Positions 1-8,621 are shown, counted from the first letter of the stretch. The stretch is 64,000 nt of DNA from Mycolicibacterium pulveris (GCF_010725725.1 NZ_AP022599.1:620001-684000), one strand, 5' to 3'. Notes: a model not told the origin generated them from the letters alone. Made by a program: numbers and translations.

Positions 1-75
1 GCTGGCCTCCAGATCGGTGACGGTGATCGAGATGTGGTGTATGCCGGTGATGGCGGGTGCGGCGCTTTCGGTCAT
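1..75 (-). CDS. VOC/glyoxalase family protein (N-terminal fragment)
   Basis: Only the first 25 residues are inside the window; the gene continues past the left edge. The peptide ends in HHISITVTDLEAS, the usual opening beta strand and first metal-ligand region of the vicinal oxygen chelate (glyoxalase/bleomycin-resistance) fold. The reaction cannot be told from this fragment. The ATG at 75-73 is the only start seen. Confidence 0.7.
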   Translation of the reverse strand, partial: MTESAAPAITGIHHISITVTDLEAS

Positions 76-144
76 GCTCGGCTCCTTTGATCTGTCAGAC
101 GGATCCTCTCACCACCGCCGCCACAAAGGACATCCGGTGCGTGC

Positions 145-1317
145 TCACGTCGCGCCCGCCTCCAGCGTCAGCACGCTGATATCCGGAGGTGCCCCGACCC
201 GCACCGGCGGGCCCCAGAACCCGGCTCCCCTGGTCACGTACAGCTGGGTGCCGGCCACCGTCGACAGCGCGGCCAGAGACGGTTGCGCGGCACGGACGAC
301 ATGGTGGAACGGCCACATCTGGCCGCCGTGGGTGTGCCCGGACAGCTGAAGATCCACTCCGCAGGCGGCCGCCTCGGCCACCAGAACCGGTTGGTGGGCA
401 AGCAGAACCGTCGGACCGGTCCCGTCGAGCCCGGCCAAGGCTCGGTCCAGGTCCGGCGGATCGGAACGCTGATCCCCCGCGACGTCGTTGATGCCGGCCA
501 GGTCGAACGCCGCACCGGCCCGTCGGATCACGGTGTTCTCGTTGCGCAGCACCTGCACGTCCAGCCGCTCGAGTTCGCGAAGCCACGCGTCGGGATCGGC
601 GACGTAGTACTCGTGGTTGCCTGCCACGAAGAACGCGCCTTCGCGGGAGGTCAAGTCGCGCAAGGGTTCTGCAGCCGGGCCCAGCTCCTCGACCGTGCCG
701 TCCACCAGGTCGCCGACGATCGCCACCAGGTCGGGCTCGGCCTCGTTGATCATCTGGACGATCCGCTCGGTGTGTGGGCGTCCCGCCAGCGGGCCGAGGT
801 GGATGTCGGAGACGACGGCGATCCGGAATCCGTTGAAGGCCGGATCCAGGCGGCGCAGCCGCACCGGCAGCCGCAACAGATCCGGCGGTCCGAGCGCGTT
901 GAGCGCACCGACCCCGACCAGGCTGACCGACGCCGCCCCGGCGGCGGCCGCACCGGCCCTGGCCAAGAACATCCGACGGTTGAGCGCCGACGTTGCCTGC
1001 GGCACCCCGTCGTCCTGCCGGTCGCGTTTGACCCAGCCGCGCAGCAGCAGCCGCACGGGTTCGGTCACCAGCAGGGTCAGGAACAGGTACGTCGCCAGCC
1101 CGAACCATAGGTACCCGGGCCATGCGATCCAGCCGGAGTCGGCGACGCCGATGACGCGCGGCAGCACCAGGGCCGCCAGCAACATGCCGGCCAGTGCGAC
1201 GAGGGCCGCCGTGAGCATCCACCTGGTGCGCCCTGGGCCGGTCGTGTCCTTGACCAGGCGCTTCCACAGGTAGAGGTGCATCAAGCCGAGGATCGTGGCG
1301 AGGACGACGATGAACAT
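145..1317 (-). CDS. Membrane-anchored metallophosphoesterase
   Basis: A 390-residue calcineurin-like phosphoesterase. The N-terminal ~100 residues hold three hydrophobic segments. A twin-Arg-like stretch (NRRMFLARAG) precedes another hydrophobic segment near residue 115-140, and the catalytic domain follows. Visible metal-site motifs in order are SDIHLG, VGDLVDG, AGNHEYY, LAHQP and SGHTHGGQ, the full set for a dinuclear metallophosphoesterase of the YkuE type. The catalytic domain probably faces the outside of the membrane. The ATG lies directly after the stop of the upstream SDR gene on the same strand, so the two are likely cotranscribed. The substrate is unknown; related proteins act on phospholipid-type or nucleotide phosphoesters. 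Confidence 0.9.
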   Translation of the reverse strand: MFIVVLATILGLMHLYLWKRLVKDTTGPGRTRWMLTAALVALAGMLLAALVLPRVIGVADSGWIAWPGYLWFGLATYLFLTLLVTEPVRLLLRGWVKRDRQDDGVPQATSALNRRMFLARAGAAAAGAASVSLVGVGALNALGPPDLLRLPVRLRRLDPAFNGFRIAVVSDIHLGPLAGRPHTERIVQMINEAEPDLVAIVGDLVDGTVEELGPAAEPLRDLTSREGAFFVAGNHEYYVADPDAWLRELERLDVQVLRNENTVIRRAGAAFDLAGINDVAGDQRSDPPDLDRALAGLDGTGPTVLLAHQPVLVAEAAACGVDLQLSGHTHGGQMWPFHHVVRAAQPSLAALSTVAGTQLYVTRGAGFWGPPVRVGAPPDISVLTLEAGAT

Positions 1318-2199
1318 TCACGTTCCCGTCAGTGGCCCGACGGCCGATTGTCGTCGGCTTCCGCGCCAGAACTTCAGGCCGTACCGCGCCAACCGGCGCG
1401 TCGGCACCCGGGTCGGCCAGTCGTCGGAGCGGAAGTAGGCGTCGGAGCCGCCGTCCACGAAAACAATGCTGCCACAGAGGAAGTCCGCGGCGTCCGACAG
1501 CATGAACACCATCCACTTCGCGAGCTGATCGGGGCTGCCGAAGCCGCCGACCGGAACCGGAAACGCCCGAACCGTCTTGGCTTCTCGAGGGGTTGCGAGC
1601 TGCTTCTCGAGCAAGGGCGTCAAGATCGCGCCGGGAGCAAGCGCGTTCAATCGGATACCCGCGCCGGCCCACTCGGGCCGGACGGCCTGGCGGCGCACCC
1701 AGCGCGCCACCGCGATCTTCGAAGCTCCGTACGCCAATGACGGTGCGGCGGAACGAAACATCCGCAGTGCGCGAGCAGCACGGTCGATGTCTGCGCGCAG
1801 CAACGCACGAACGGCACGGTTCGGGACCAAAGGCATGGTGGTGGTCGAATTGCTTGCCACCACGACGACTTTCGCTTGACCGGCCGATGCGAGTGCCGGC
1901 CGCCAGGCGTCGAGCAGTTCGGTCACGCCGAGGTAGTTGACCGACAGGATCAGCGCAACATTCTGCGCTCCCGGCAGCGGGCCGACGCCGGCGGCGAGCA
2001 CGGCACCGTCGAGTCGGCCGTCGACCCGGTCGAGCACGGCGGCCGCGGCGGCCGAACGACCCTGCGGCGTGGACAGGTCGGCCACCACGTCAGCGTCTCG
2101 TTGGTCGACACCGACGACGGTGTGGCCGTCGGCCCGCAGCTGTTCGGCGGCCGCGCGCCCCATCCCTGAGGCCGATCCCGTCACGGCATAGACGCCCAT
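1318..2199 (-). CDS. SDR family NAD(P)-dependent oxidoreductase
   Basis: A 293-residue short-chain dehydrogenase. The N-terminus shows the TGSASGMG dinucleotide loop, followed by VDQRDAD, where an Asp/Gln after the second strand suggests NAD(H) preference. The catalytic Tyr-x3-Lys appears in AYGASK, followed by NALAPGAI. The overall pattern resembles mycobacterial proteins annotated as hydroxysteroid dehydrogenases, but the substrate is inference only. A C-terminal tail of about 30 residues, rich in Arg, goes beyond the usual ~260-residue core. The gene is immediately upstream of the metallophosphoesterase with no gap. Confidence 0.88.
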   Translation of the reverse strand: MGVYAVTGSASGMGRAAAEQLRADGHTVVGVDQRDADVVADLSTPQGRSAAAAAVLDRVDGRLDGAVLAAGVGPLPGAQNVALILSVNYLGVTELLDAWRPALASAGQAKVVVVASNSTTTMPLVPNRAVRALLRADIDRAARALRMFRSAAPSLAYGASKIAVARWVRRQAVRPEWAGAGIRLNALAPGAILTPLLEKQLATPREAKTVRAFPVPVGGFGSPDQLAKWMVFMLSDAADFLCGSIVFVDGGSDAYFRSDDWPTRVPTRRLARYGLKFWRGSRRQSAVGPLTGT

Positions 2200-2348
2200 T
2201 GACCACTCCTGGAGGTTCGGTTCGCGTGGCGCAGCGCAGCGCCGGCCATCGCTACAACATAGTGAAGACCCAGCGGGCGGCCTGCCGGACAGTGCCGCGG
2301 CGCAGAGGTTGCGCGTTTGGTTGGTTGCACAGAGGGCACAAGACCCCT

Positions 2349-2462
2349 ATGAGCCCGCAATCCTCCGCTCGGCCGGACCGGGTGAGCTCTGCGATCTGGG
2401 TGGGCATCGTCGTGGGCTTATTCGCCCTGCTGCTGGTCTACGCGATTTTCGCCGCGTTCTGA
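2349..2462 (+). CDS. Small single-pass membrane protein
   Basis: A 37-residue ORF starting at ATG 2349. It has a short polar N-terminus (MSPQSSARPDRVSS) and then one ~20-residue hydrophobic helix ending in IFAAF. No family is recognised. It converges on the MerR gene; if that gene is read with its frameshift corrected, it stops at 2483 and the two do not overlap, which supports the reality of both. A longer in-frame ORF extends upstream but its extra codons look non-coding. Confidence 0.5.
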   Translation: MSPQSSARPDRVSSAIWVGIVVGLFALLLVYAIFAAF

Positions 2463-2482
2463 CTCCTGACCGGTGCGCCGGC

Positions 2483-2838
2483 TTACTCGTCCGTCTTCTC
2501 GTTGCGCAACGCCTCGATGTCGCCTTCCAACGTGACGTTGCGATCGTCCAGGGCGGCGTTGCGGTCCTCGAGCGAGAGGATGCGCGCGATGCCGCGAGAT
2601 TGACGCCCGCCTCGACCAGCTCGCTGACGCGTTGCAGTCGAACGAGGTCGTCGGCGCTGTAGCGGCGGGTGCCGCCGGGACTGCGGGCGGGCTTCAGAAC
2701 ACCGTGGCGCTCATACAGCCGCAACGACTGTTCGCTGATGCCGGACAACTCGGCCGCCACCGAGATTCCGTACACCCCGAGATCAGACGGGGGCGGGCCG
2801 GACTTGCGGGTCCCGTCCTTGGCGTCATCGTCGGTCAT
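2483..2838 (-). pseudogene. MerR-family regulator (HspR-like) with a one-base frameshift
   Basis: The N-terminal half is a clear MerR DNA-binding domain: GVYGISVAAELSGISEQSL, then LYERHGVLKPARSPGGTRRYSADDL. After EAGVNLA the reading frame slips. The uninterrupted ORF continues to 2347 with low-complexity Ser/Arg/Thr residues unlike any MerR protein. Restoring one C on the plus strand near 2592 (GCC to GCCC) brings back GIARILSLEDRNAALDDRN and a coiled-coil end finishing EKTDE at a TAA (2485-2483). The expected protein is about 118 aa, HspR-like. This is either a genuine inactivating mutation or a homopolymer sequencing error. Confidence 0.8.
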
Positions 2839-2965
2839 CTCGTGCGAAAAGTCCTAGTGCGCTCGATCGAAAACATGTGCCGCCTCAAGGCGAACATATG
2901 CCCGTGGTATCGCACAAGCCCATCGCAACGTGTGCCTGGAGGTCAATCGACGCAGGAAGGACGTC

Positions 2966-3697
2966 ATGCTGTTACATTCTCGGGACGACATCCAATACCA
3001 CGGCGGCGTGAGACGGCGGGTCGAGACCGCCCTGTCCCGGGGGTCCACAAGCGTGACGAATCCGGATTCTGATATCGACATCGACCACGAAGCAGTGGAG
3101 CTCGCGGTGGGCGCCGGCGAACCGCAACGGGTGGGCCGGTTCCGCTTCTTCATCGCCGATCAGCGCTGGGAGTGGTCGGAGACCATCGAGCGGATGCATG
3201 GCTACGAGCCGGGCTCGGTGAAGCCGACCACGGAATTGATCCTCAACCACAAGCACCCGGACGACCGCCAGCAGGTGGCTGCTGTTCTGGAACGGGTGAT
3301 GAGCGGGGAGCCGTTCAGTAGCCGGCACCGCATCATCGACACCGCCGGGCGCACACACTGGGTCATCGTCATCGGTGACCGCATGATCGACGAACGGGGC
3401 GACGTGCTCGGCACATCCGGCTTCTACGTCGACTACACCGAGACCATGCAGTCCGATATCTCCGCCGAGGTGTCCAAGGTGGCGGAAGGCCGCGCCCAGA
3501 TCGAGCAGGCCAAAGGCGTGCTCATGGCCGCCTACGGCATCAGCGCGGACCGGGCCTTCGACATCTTGGTCTGGCGCTCACAGGAGACCAACATCAAGGT
3601 CCGAGAACTGGCCCGCCGGTTTGTCGCGGAGATGACCGGCGGTCTGCCCGTCGACACCCGCGCCAAGGTGGACCATATCCTGCTGACCATTTCCTAG
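2966..3697 (+). CDS. PAS and ANTAR domain regulator
   Basis: A 243-residue protein. A PAS fold covers roughly residues 55-160 (FIADQRWEWSETIERMHGYEP, then HRIIDTAGRTHWVIVIGDRM). A C-terminal ANTAR RNA-binding domain follows (IEQAKGVLMAAYGISADRAFDIL and RELARRFVAEM). ANTAR proteins bind paired hairpins in nascent RNA and act as antiterminators; the PAS domain is the likely sensor. The start at 2966 has a good ribosome site (AGGAAGG, five bases upstream). A GTG at 3053 is a possible shorter start. Many such PAS-ANTAR genes occur in fast-growing mycobacteria. Confidence 0.87.
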   Translation: MLLHSRDDIQYHGGVRRRVETALSRGSTSVTNPDSDIDIDHEAVELAVGAGEPQRVGRFRFFIADQRWEWSETIERMHGYEPGSVKPTTELILNHKHPDDRQQVAAVLERVMSGEPFSSRHRIIDTAGRTHWVIVIGDRMIDERGDVLGTSGFYVDYTETMQSDISAEVSKVAEGRAQIEQAKGVLMAAYGISADRAFDILVWRSQETNIKVRELARRFVAEMTGGLPVDTRAKVDHILLTIS

Positions 3698-3752
3698 CTT
3701 TGGAATGCCAAGCAACACAAGGCGTTACAGAACATCAGCGCCTCAAGGTGGC

Positions 3753-4454
3753 TTAGTCGAACAGCTCGTCGAGCACGCGTTGCTCGAGTTTCAACCACCG
3801 GGCGACCTGCGCCCGAACCCCGTCGATCTCATCGGGGTCGAGGTGATGCGCCCCGTCCGCGGTGATCCGGCACAGATCCATCGGTCCGCCCACGCTGGGC
3901 GAGGACACAGCCAGCGCGTCGAGCACCCGCAGGGCGGCCACCAACCCGTGATCGACGCTGCGTTCGGTCATCCGGAAGTTCGCGAGCAAGGCATAGGCCT
4001 GCTGCGCCATCGGCGCACCGCTGCCCACCGCCTGAAAGCCGGTCTCCTCGTAGTGTCCGATCAGCCCGTGGGGGTCGATGTCGACGATGAACGGCCGGTC
4101 CCCCGCGTATCCGGCGGCCAGGACGTAGGTGGCGGGTGTCGCGCCGCTCGTCTTTGCGGCGGGCACATCCTCGATGAAGTTGTCGTAGTGATGTTTGAGC
4201 ACGGGCACCGTGCGCTGCTGAAGGGCGCGGCCGATGTCGTCGGCCTCCAAGATCGCATCGGGTTCGGCGTGGAAGATCTGTTCGAGGTCGAACAGCACCG
4301 CCCGCGATCCGCTGCCGCCCCACGCCGCGTGCTCGCCCATCCTGTGCAGTTTCTGCGCCGGGTAGCTCAAGCCGCGACCCGGATCGGTGATCTGCGAGTC
4401 CGAGGCCATCACCAACCCATCGGCGCAGCGCAGCGCGATAACCACGGTCACCAT
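3753..4454 (-). CDS. Proteasome-like Ntn hydrolase (stand-alone beta-type subunit)
   Basis: A 233-residue protein with the proteasome beta-fold pattern: VTVVIALRCADGLVMASDSQIT at the N-terminus, a GSG turn at residues 144-146 and a C-terminal helix. If Thr3 is taken as Thr1, the Asp of ASDSQ falls at position 17 and the Lys of PAQKLH at position 33, the catalytic Thr1/Asp17/Lys33 spacing of active beta subunits. Codon 2 is GTG and could itself be the start, giving Met-Thr, which Met aminopeptidase would expose. It is unlinked to prcBA, mpa or pafA here. It is better viewed as an Anbu/BPH-like ancestral proteasome relative than as PrcB. The biological role is unknown. Confidence 0.75.
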   Translation of the reverse strand: MVTVVIALRCADGLVMASDSQITDPGRGLSYPAQKLHRMGEHAAWGGSGSRAVLFDLEQIFHAEPDAILEADDIGRALQQRTVPVLKHHYDNFIEDVPAAKTSGATPATYVLAAGYAGDRPFIVDIDPHGLIGHYEETGFQAVGSGAPMAQQAYALLANFRMTERSVDHGLVAALRVLDALAVSSPSVGGPMDLCRITADGAHHLDPDEIDGVRAQVARWLKLEQRVLDELFD

Positions 4455-4494
4455 GCGATGGTCTCACGGCCAGGGCGGGTTACGGTGGCCGCCG

Positions 4495-5109
4495 ATGCAC
4501 CTTTTCATCGTCCCGACGGGCCTCGGGCATACGGATTGCGAGCGCGTTGCAGACGCGGCGTTGGCGCAGCCCGTCCTCGCGGTCACCAGCCTGGCTTTCG
4601 TCGTCGTGGGGGCGATGGTGCTGTGGTCGTCGATCCGAGGCCGGGGCGTGCTCGCGGTGCTTGCCGGGCTGGCGGCCGTCGCCGTCGGGCTCGGCAGCTT
4701 CGCCTACCACGGACCCCAGCCGTCATGGGCGCAGGCCGCTCACGACTGGCCGATCGTCGTGCTGGGAGCTGTGTGCGTCACCGGCTTGGCACGCAGCAGG
4801 CTCGTTGAGCGGCGGTCGGTCTGGGCGGCGGCCATCGGGGTCTTCGCGTTGGGACTAATCGCTTACCCCGCAGGACGTTCGGCCTCTCCGCTGTGTCGGC
4901 CCGACAGCCTCTGGCAGTACCACGGCGCCTGGCACGTCCTGGCCGGGGCGGCAGCCGGTCTGGCTGCCTGGGCGATGATCACCCGCCGCCCGGTCGGGGC
5001 TGCCGCAAGCCCCTTACCTAGAGCCCAAGCGCCCGGGCCGCCGTCGTCGCCACCGCGGCCTGCAGATCCGACACAGGCCGGCTGCCGCGAAGATGAATCG
5101 CGTTGGTGA
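4495..5109 (+). CDS. CREST-like multi-pass membrane protein, putative hydrolase
   Basis: A 204-residue protein with about six hydrophobic segments and a Pro-rich, probably disordered C-terminus (from ~170). The pattern Ser68-x3-His72 (GSFAYHG), Asp84 (AAHDWP) and His143-x3-His147 (YHGAWH) matches the Ser, Asp and three-His signature of the CREST superfamily (alkaline ceramidase, PAQR receptors, Per1), which are metal-dependent membrane amidases or lipases. The assignment is by motif only. The last 92 bases overlap the end of the convergent serine hydrolase gene, so the C-terminal tail is constrained by that gene. Confidence 0.6.
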   Translation: MHLFIVPTGLGHTDCERVADAALAQPVLAVTSLAFVVVGAMVLWSSIRGRGVLAVLAGLAAVAVGLGSFAYHGPQPSWAQAAHDWPIVVLGAVCVTGLARSRLVERRSVWAAAIGVFALGLIAYPAGRSASPLCRPDSLWQYHGAWHVLAGAAAGLAAWAMITRRPVGAAASPLPRAQAPGPPSSPPRPADPTQAGCREDESRW

Positions 5110-6505
5110 GCAGCACGATATAGGTGTCTGAACCAGGGTCGATCCAGAGCGACGTTCCCGTGAAGCCGGTGTGGCCGAAGCTGCCGACCGGGAAGATGCT
5201 GCCCCTGGGCCGGGAGTGGCCGGTGTCGATGTCCCAGCCGAAGCCGCGCAGGTTCTGTCCCCTGACCGCCGGATACCGCGGACCGACCGTTCGGACGATG
5301 TTGTTGGCCGCGCGAAGCTGTTCGGCCGAGTGGCCAGGCTGCTCAGGCGTCGTCATCATCTGTAAGGTCGCTTGCTGCAACGGAAACCGGCTCTCCCGGC
5401 CCGCCAGCCGATCGAGCAGAGCCTGTGCGTAGCGGCCGACGTCGTGCACGGTCGAGAACACCCCGGCGGAGCCGGCCACTCCTCCCATCCGACGCGCCGC
5501 GGGGTCGTGCACGGTCGCCCGGAGCAGGTGCCCGAAGTTGGGATTTTGGCGGGGGTCCTCGCGGTGTTCCTCGTCGAGGGCGGTCGGCGCGGTGCGTGGC
5601 ACTATCTCCGTGCTCCAGGTGTCTTCCGGGCACGCCTCGGGGTGTTCTCCCGGCGTCAATTCCAGCGCGACCCCCCGAATCTTGTGCGGTCCACACGCTT
5701 TCGCCGGCGGCAGATAGCCGGTGTCGTGCATGCCCAGCGGCGCGAAGATGTTTCGCTGGACGTAGACGTCTTCTGGCTCGCCCGTGAGCCTCTCGATCAG
5801 CGCGCCGAGCAGGATGAAACCGACATCGGAGTAGCGGAACACCTCGCCGGGTTCGGACTGCAGCGGTGCACTCAGTGCGCGCCCGATGCCTTCTGCTTTG
5901 TCGGCGTGGTCGAATCCCCAGGTGCCGCGCAGGTCGAGGACGTCCGGCAAGCCTGAGGTGTGCGTGAGCAGCATCCGCACCGTCACCCGTGCGCGCTGCG
6001 GGTCGTTCGTCGGGTTGAACTCCGGCAGGTGGTCCTGGATCGGATCGTCGACGCCGACCTTCCCCTGTTCGTGCAGCTGCATGACGGCGGTGGCGGTGGC
6101 GAGTGGTTTCGTCAACGACGCGAGGTCGAAGATCGTGTCCGCGGTCATCGGCTCGGCCGGTGCGGGTAGGCCGTCGAGCCCTTGCTCACCGGCGAGCCTG
6201 CGCACACCGTAGGCCCGCTGGAAGACGAGCTTGCCGCCGTGTCCGATCGTGACCACAGCACCTGGCAACCGGTGCGCTGCGAGCGCATCGTTGATCACCT
6301 TCGACACTTCGGGAATGTCGGGGGTCGGCGGGGCTGGGGGTGGCGGCGCGAGCCTGGTCGTCGCAGCTGGGGCACGGGTGGTCAGGGGGGCGTCATTGGC
6401 AGCAGGCGGTGATGTATCGGCACACGACGTGACGCCGGTGAGGGCGACCAACGCGGTGCCGAGGGCAACGACGGCCCGCGCGGGTCGTGCTGCGAACCTG
6501 ACCAT
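5018..6505 (-). CDS. Beta-lactamase-fold serine hydrolase, lipoprotein
   Basis: A 495-residue class C beta-lactamase/esterase-like protein. The signal peptide ends in a lipobox (VTSC, Cys28), so it is probably a surface lipoprotein; a Pro/Ala/Thr linker follows. The catalytic Ser-x-x-Lys is in LASLTKPLAT, the Tyr-Ser-x motif in FRYSDVG, and a His-Thr-Gly replaces Lys-Thr-Gly near the end (FGHTGFTGTS). Such proteins act as esterases or D-alanyl peptidases more often than as beta-lactamases. Mycobacteria carry several paralogues (Lpq/Lip type). The gene is monocistronic between a convergent and a divergent neighbour. Confidence 0.88.
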   Translation of the reverse strand: MVRFAARPARAVVALGTALVALTGVTSCADTSPPAANDAPLTTRAPAATTRLAPPPPAPPTPDIPEVSKVINDALAAHRLPGAVVTIGHGGKLVFQRAYGVRRLAGEQGLDGLPAPAEPMTADTIFDLASLTKPLATATAVMQLHEQGKVGVDDPIQDHLPEFNPTNDPQRARVTVRMLLTHTSGLPDVLDLRGTWGFDHADKAEGIGRALSAPLQSEPGEVFRYSDVGFILLGALIERLTGEPEDVYVQRNIFAPLGMHDTGYLPPAKACGPHKIRGVALELTPGEHPEACPEDTWSTEIVPRTAPTALDEEHREDPRQNPNFGHLLRATVHDPAARRMGGVAGSAGVFSTVHDVGRYAQALLDRLAGRESRFPLQQATLQMMTTPEQPGHSAEQLRAANNIVRTVGPRYPAVRGQNLRGFGWDIDTGHSRPRGSIFPVGSFGHTGFTGTSLWIDPGSDTYIVLLTNAIHLRGSRPVSDLQAAVATTAARALGL

Positions 6506-6575
6506 TGCCGCCTCGTCGGGGTGAGGGTGCGCGCTTCGCCCCTCAGGATAGGGCGGCGGTTGTTAGCATCGCGCC

Positions 6576-7370
6576 GTGTCCGACGGGGTCGATGGTGACG
6601 GACCACGGGCTTGGCGGCGGCGTGAGATGCTCAGGTATGCCGCCGCCGCGCCGGTCCTGTTCGTGGCCGCGGCCACCCGGACCGGGCCGAGGGCGGCGGC
6701 GCAGTCGCTGCGGCTGGTCGACTTCACGCACCGCCAGGTGCCCGCGGACCAGATCAAGGCGGCCGGCTATGCCGGCGCGCTGGTCTACGTGTCCGAATTA
6801 CGACCGGGCGCGGACTTCGACTTCAAGCCGGTCACCCGCGAATACGCGGATTCACTGCGGTCAGCCGGCCTGCACGTCGCGAGCTGCTATCAGTACGGCA
6901 AGCCGGGCTGGCCGACGCCGTCGGACTACACCCGCGGATACGACGGCGGCGTGGCGGACGCTCGAACGGCGCTGCGGCTCCACGCCGCCGCAGGCGGGCC
7001 GGCATCGGCGCCGATCTTCTTCAGCATCGACGAGGACATCGATCGTGATACCTGGAAAGCCGTTGCCGCAGACTGGCTTCGAGGGATCAACTCGGTTCTC
7101 GGAGTGAACCGCACCGGTGTCTACGGGCACTCACGGGTGTGTGCGTGGGCGATCGACGACGGTGTGATCGGGCCATCCACCTCGCCGGGGCACTGGTGGG
7201 CATGGCAGACGAGAGCGTGGTCCGGCGGCAAGCGCGAACCGCGAGCGGTGCTGTACCAGGCCGTGGTGGTCACCGGACCGGACACCGGCATCCCCATGGG
7301 AGGGACCCAGGTCGACGAGAACGAGGTGCTGGCCGCCGATTTCGGCCAGTGGGACCTGGATCGGACGTGA
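6576..7370 (+). CDS. DUF1906 glycoside-hydrolase-like Tat-exported protein (Rv2525c type)
   Basis: A 264-residue protein with a twin-arginine signal (WRRREMLRYAAAAPVLFVAAA) and a probable cut near Ala44. The mature part opens with LRLVDFTHRQVPADQIKAAGYAGALVYV and contains FFSIDEDIDRDTW and GVYGHSRVCAWA, the TIM-barrel pattern of DUF1906 (glycoside hydrolase-like). M. tuberculosis Rv2525c is a Tat substrate of this family linked to the cell envelope; catalytic activity is unproven. It is transcribed away from the serine hydrolase, with a 70-base gap between them. Confidence 0.85.
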   Translation: MSDGVDGDGPRAWRRREMLRYAAAAPVLFVAAATRTGPRAAAQSLRLVDFTHRQVPADQIKAAGYAGALVYVSELRPGADFDFKPVTREYADSLRSAGLHVASCYQYGKPGWPTPSDYTRGYDGGVADARTALRLHAAAGGPASAPIFFSIDEDIDRDTWKAVAADWLRGINSVLGVNRTGVYGHSRVCAWAIDDGVIGPSTSPGHWWAWQTRAWSGGKREPRAVLYQAVVVTGPDTGIPMGGTQVDENEVLAADFGQWDLDRT

Positions 7371-7386
7371 GCGTCAGGCGGCCGGC

Positions 7387-8595
7387 CTAGGCGGCCGATC
7401 GTTCGAGCACGTGAACGCCGCAGGCCGAGCCCAGTCCGATCACGTGGGCCAAACCGACCTTGGCGTCCTCGATCTGGCGGTCCCCCGCCTCGCCGCGCAG
7501 GTGATGGCAGATCTCCCAGATGTTGGCGATGCCGGTCGCGGCGATCGGATGCCCCTTGGATTGCAACCCGCCGGACACGTTCACCGGCGTTGACCCGTCG
7601 CGCCAGGTCGCGCCCGAATTGAAGAAGTCGGGCGCTGCCCCTTCGTCGCACAGCATCAGGTTGTCGTAGTGCACCAGCTCGGCGGTGGCAAAGCAGTCGT
7701 GCAGTTCGACGAGGTCGAGGTCGCCGGGCCCGATACCGGCCTGCTCGTAGGCGGTCGCCGCGGCCCGCCGGGTCAGGGTGTTGACGTTCGGCAACACCTG
7801 GCAGCCCTCTTCGTACGGATCGGTGGTCAACACCGACGCGGACACCTTCACGGCCCGGCGGCGTTGCTCGAGCGACAGCGACTTCAACGTCTCGCCGTTG
7901 CACACGATCGCGGCCGCCGCACCGTCGCAGTTGGCCGAGCACATCGGCCGGGTGTTCGGGTAGGCGATCATCACGTCGTTCATGATCTGCTCGAGCGTGA
8001 ACCGCTTCTGATATGCCGCAAGCGGATTGAGCGTCGAATGCGCGTGGTTCTTCTCGCTGATCCTGGCGAACAGTTCGAAGCTCGTGCCGCCGTACTTGTG
8101 GCCGTACTCGGTGCCGATCTGTGCGAAGACGCCGGGCATCGTCTCGGTGCCGATGCGCCCGTCGATCGGAGCCACGGCGCCGTAGCGGCCCTTCGGCTGC
8201 CACACGTCGGAGTCGTCGGCCTTGCTCCCACCGGCCAGCAGGCCGGCGCCGGACAGCTTCTCGACACCGACGGCCATGCCGTAGTCGACCTCGCCGGCCT
8301 TGACCGCCATGATCGCGGTTCGCAGCGCGGTAGCGCCGGTCGCGCATGCGTTCGCGACGTTGTACACCGGGATGCCGGTCTGGCCGATCTGCTTTTGCAG
8401 CTGCTGACCGATTCCTGCGCTCGCGTTCATCAGGTTTCCGGCCGCCAGCACGCCGACGTCGGCCATGGTGATCCCGGCGTCGGCGAGCGCGCCGAGTGCC
8501 GCCTCGGCCGCCAGGTCCACGGTGTCCAGGTCGGCGTGCTTGCCGAACTTGGTCATCCGGATCCCCAGAATCCATACGTCGTCGCTGGCGCTCAT
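7387..8595 (-). CDS. Thiolase-fold acyl-CoA acetyltransferase / lipid-transfer protein
   Basis: A 402-residue SCP-x-type thiolase. The nucleophile Cys84 sits in NACATGATAL, and the C-terminal active-site motif GGLQSKGHPIAATG and HDCFATAEL are present. Mycobacterial relatives (Ltp family, Rv1627c-like) work in degradation of branched or sterol-derived acyl-CoAs, often as thiolase or retro-aldolase with a DUF35 partner. The upstream gene on the same strand, 26 bases away, encodes exactly such a DUF35 protein, so a heteromeric complex is likely. The substrate is unknown. Confidence 0.87.
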   Translation of the reverse strand: MSASDDVWILGIRMTKFGKHADLDTVDLAAEAALGALADAGITMADVGVLAAGNLMNASAGIGQQLQKQIGQTGIPVYNVANACATGATALRTAIMAVKAGEVDYGMAVGVEKLSGAGLLAGGSKADDSDVWQPKGRYGAVAPIDGRIGTETMPGVFAQIGTEYGHKYGGTSFELFARISEKNHAHSTLNPLAAYQKRFTLEQIMNDVMIAYPNTRPMCSANCDGAAAAIVCNGETLKSLSLEQRRRAVKVSASVLTTDPYEEGCQVLPNVNTLTRRAAATAYEQAGIGPGDLDLVELHDCFATAELVHYDNLMLCDEGAAPDFFNSGATWRDGSTPVNVSGGLQSKGHPIAATGIANIWEICHHLRGEAGDRQIEDAKVGLAHVIGLGSACGVHVLERSAA

Positions 8596-8621
8596 CGTCG
8601 CTCCCTCGCTTGCATTCGTGG

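Noticed and set aside
95..1672. 525-aa minus-strand ORF
   Set aside because: Arg/Gly-rich shadow of the metallophosphoesterase and SDR genes in another frame.
2347..2838. Uninterrupted 163-aa MerR ORF
   Set aside because: Its second half is Ser/Arg/Thr junk; the +1 frame restores a normal MerR C-terminus, so a frameshift was called instead.
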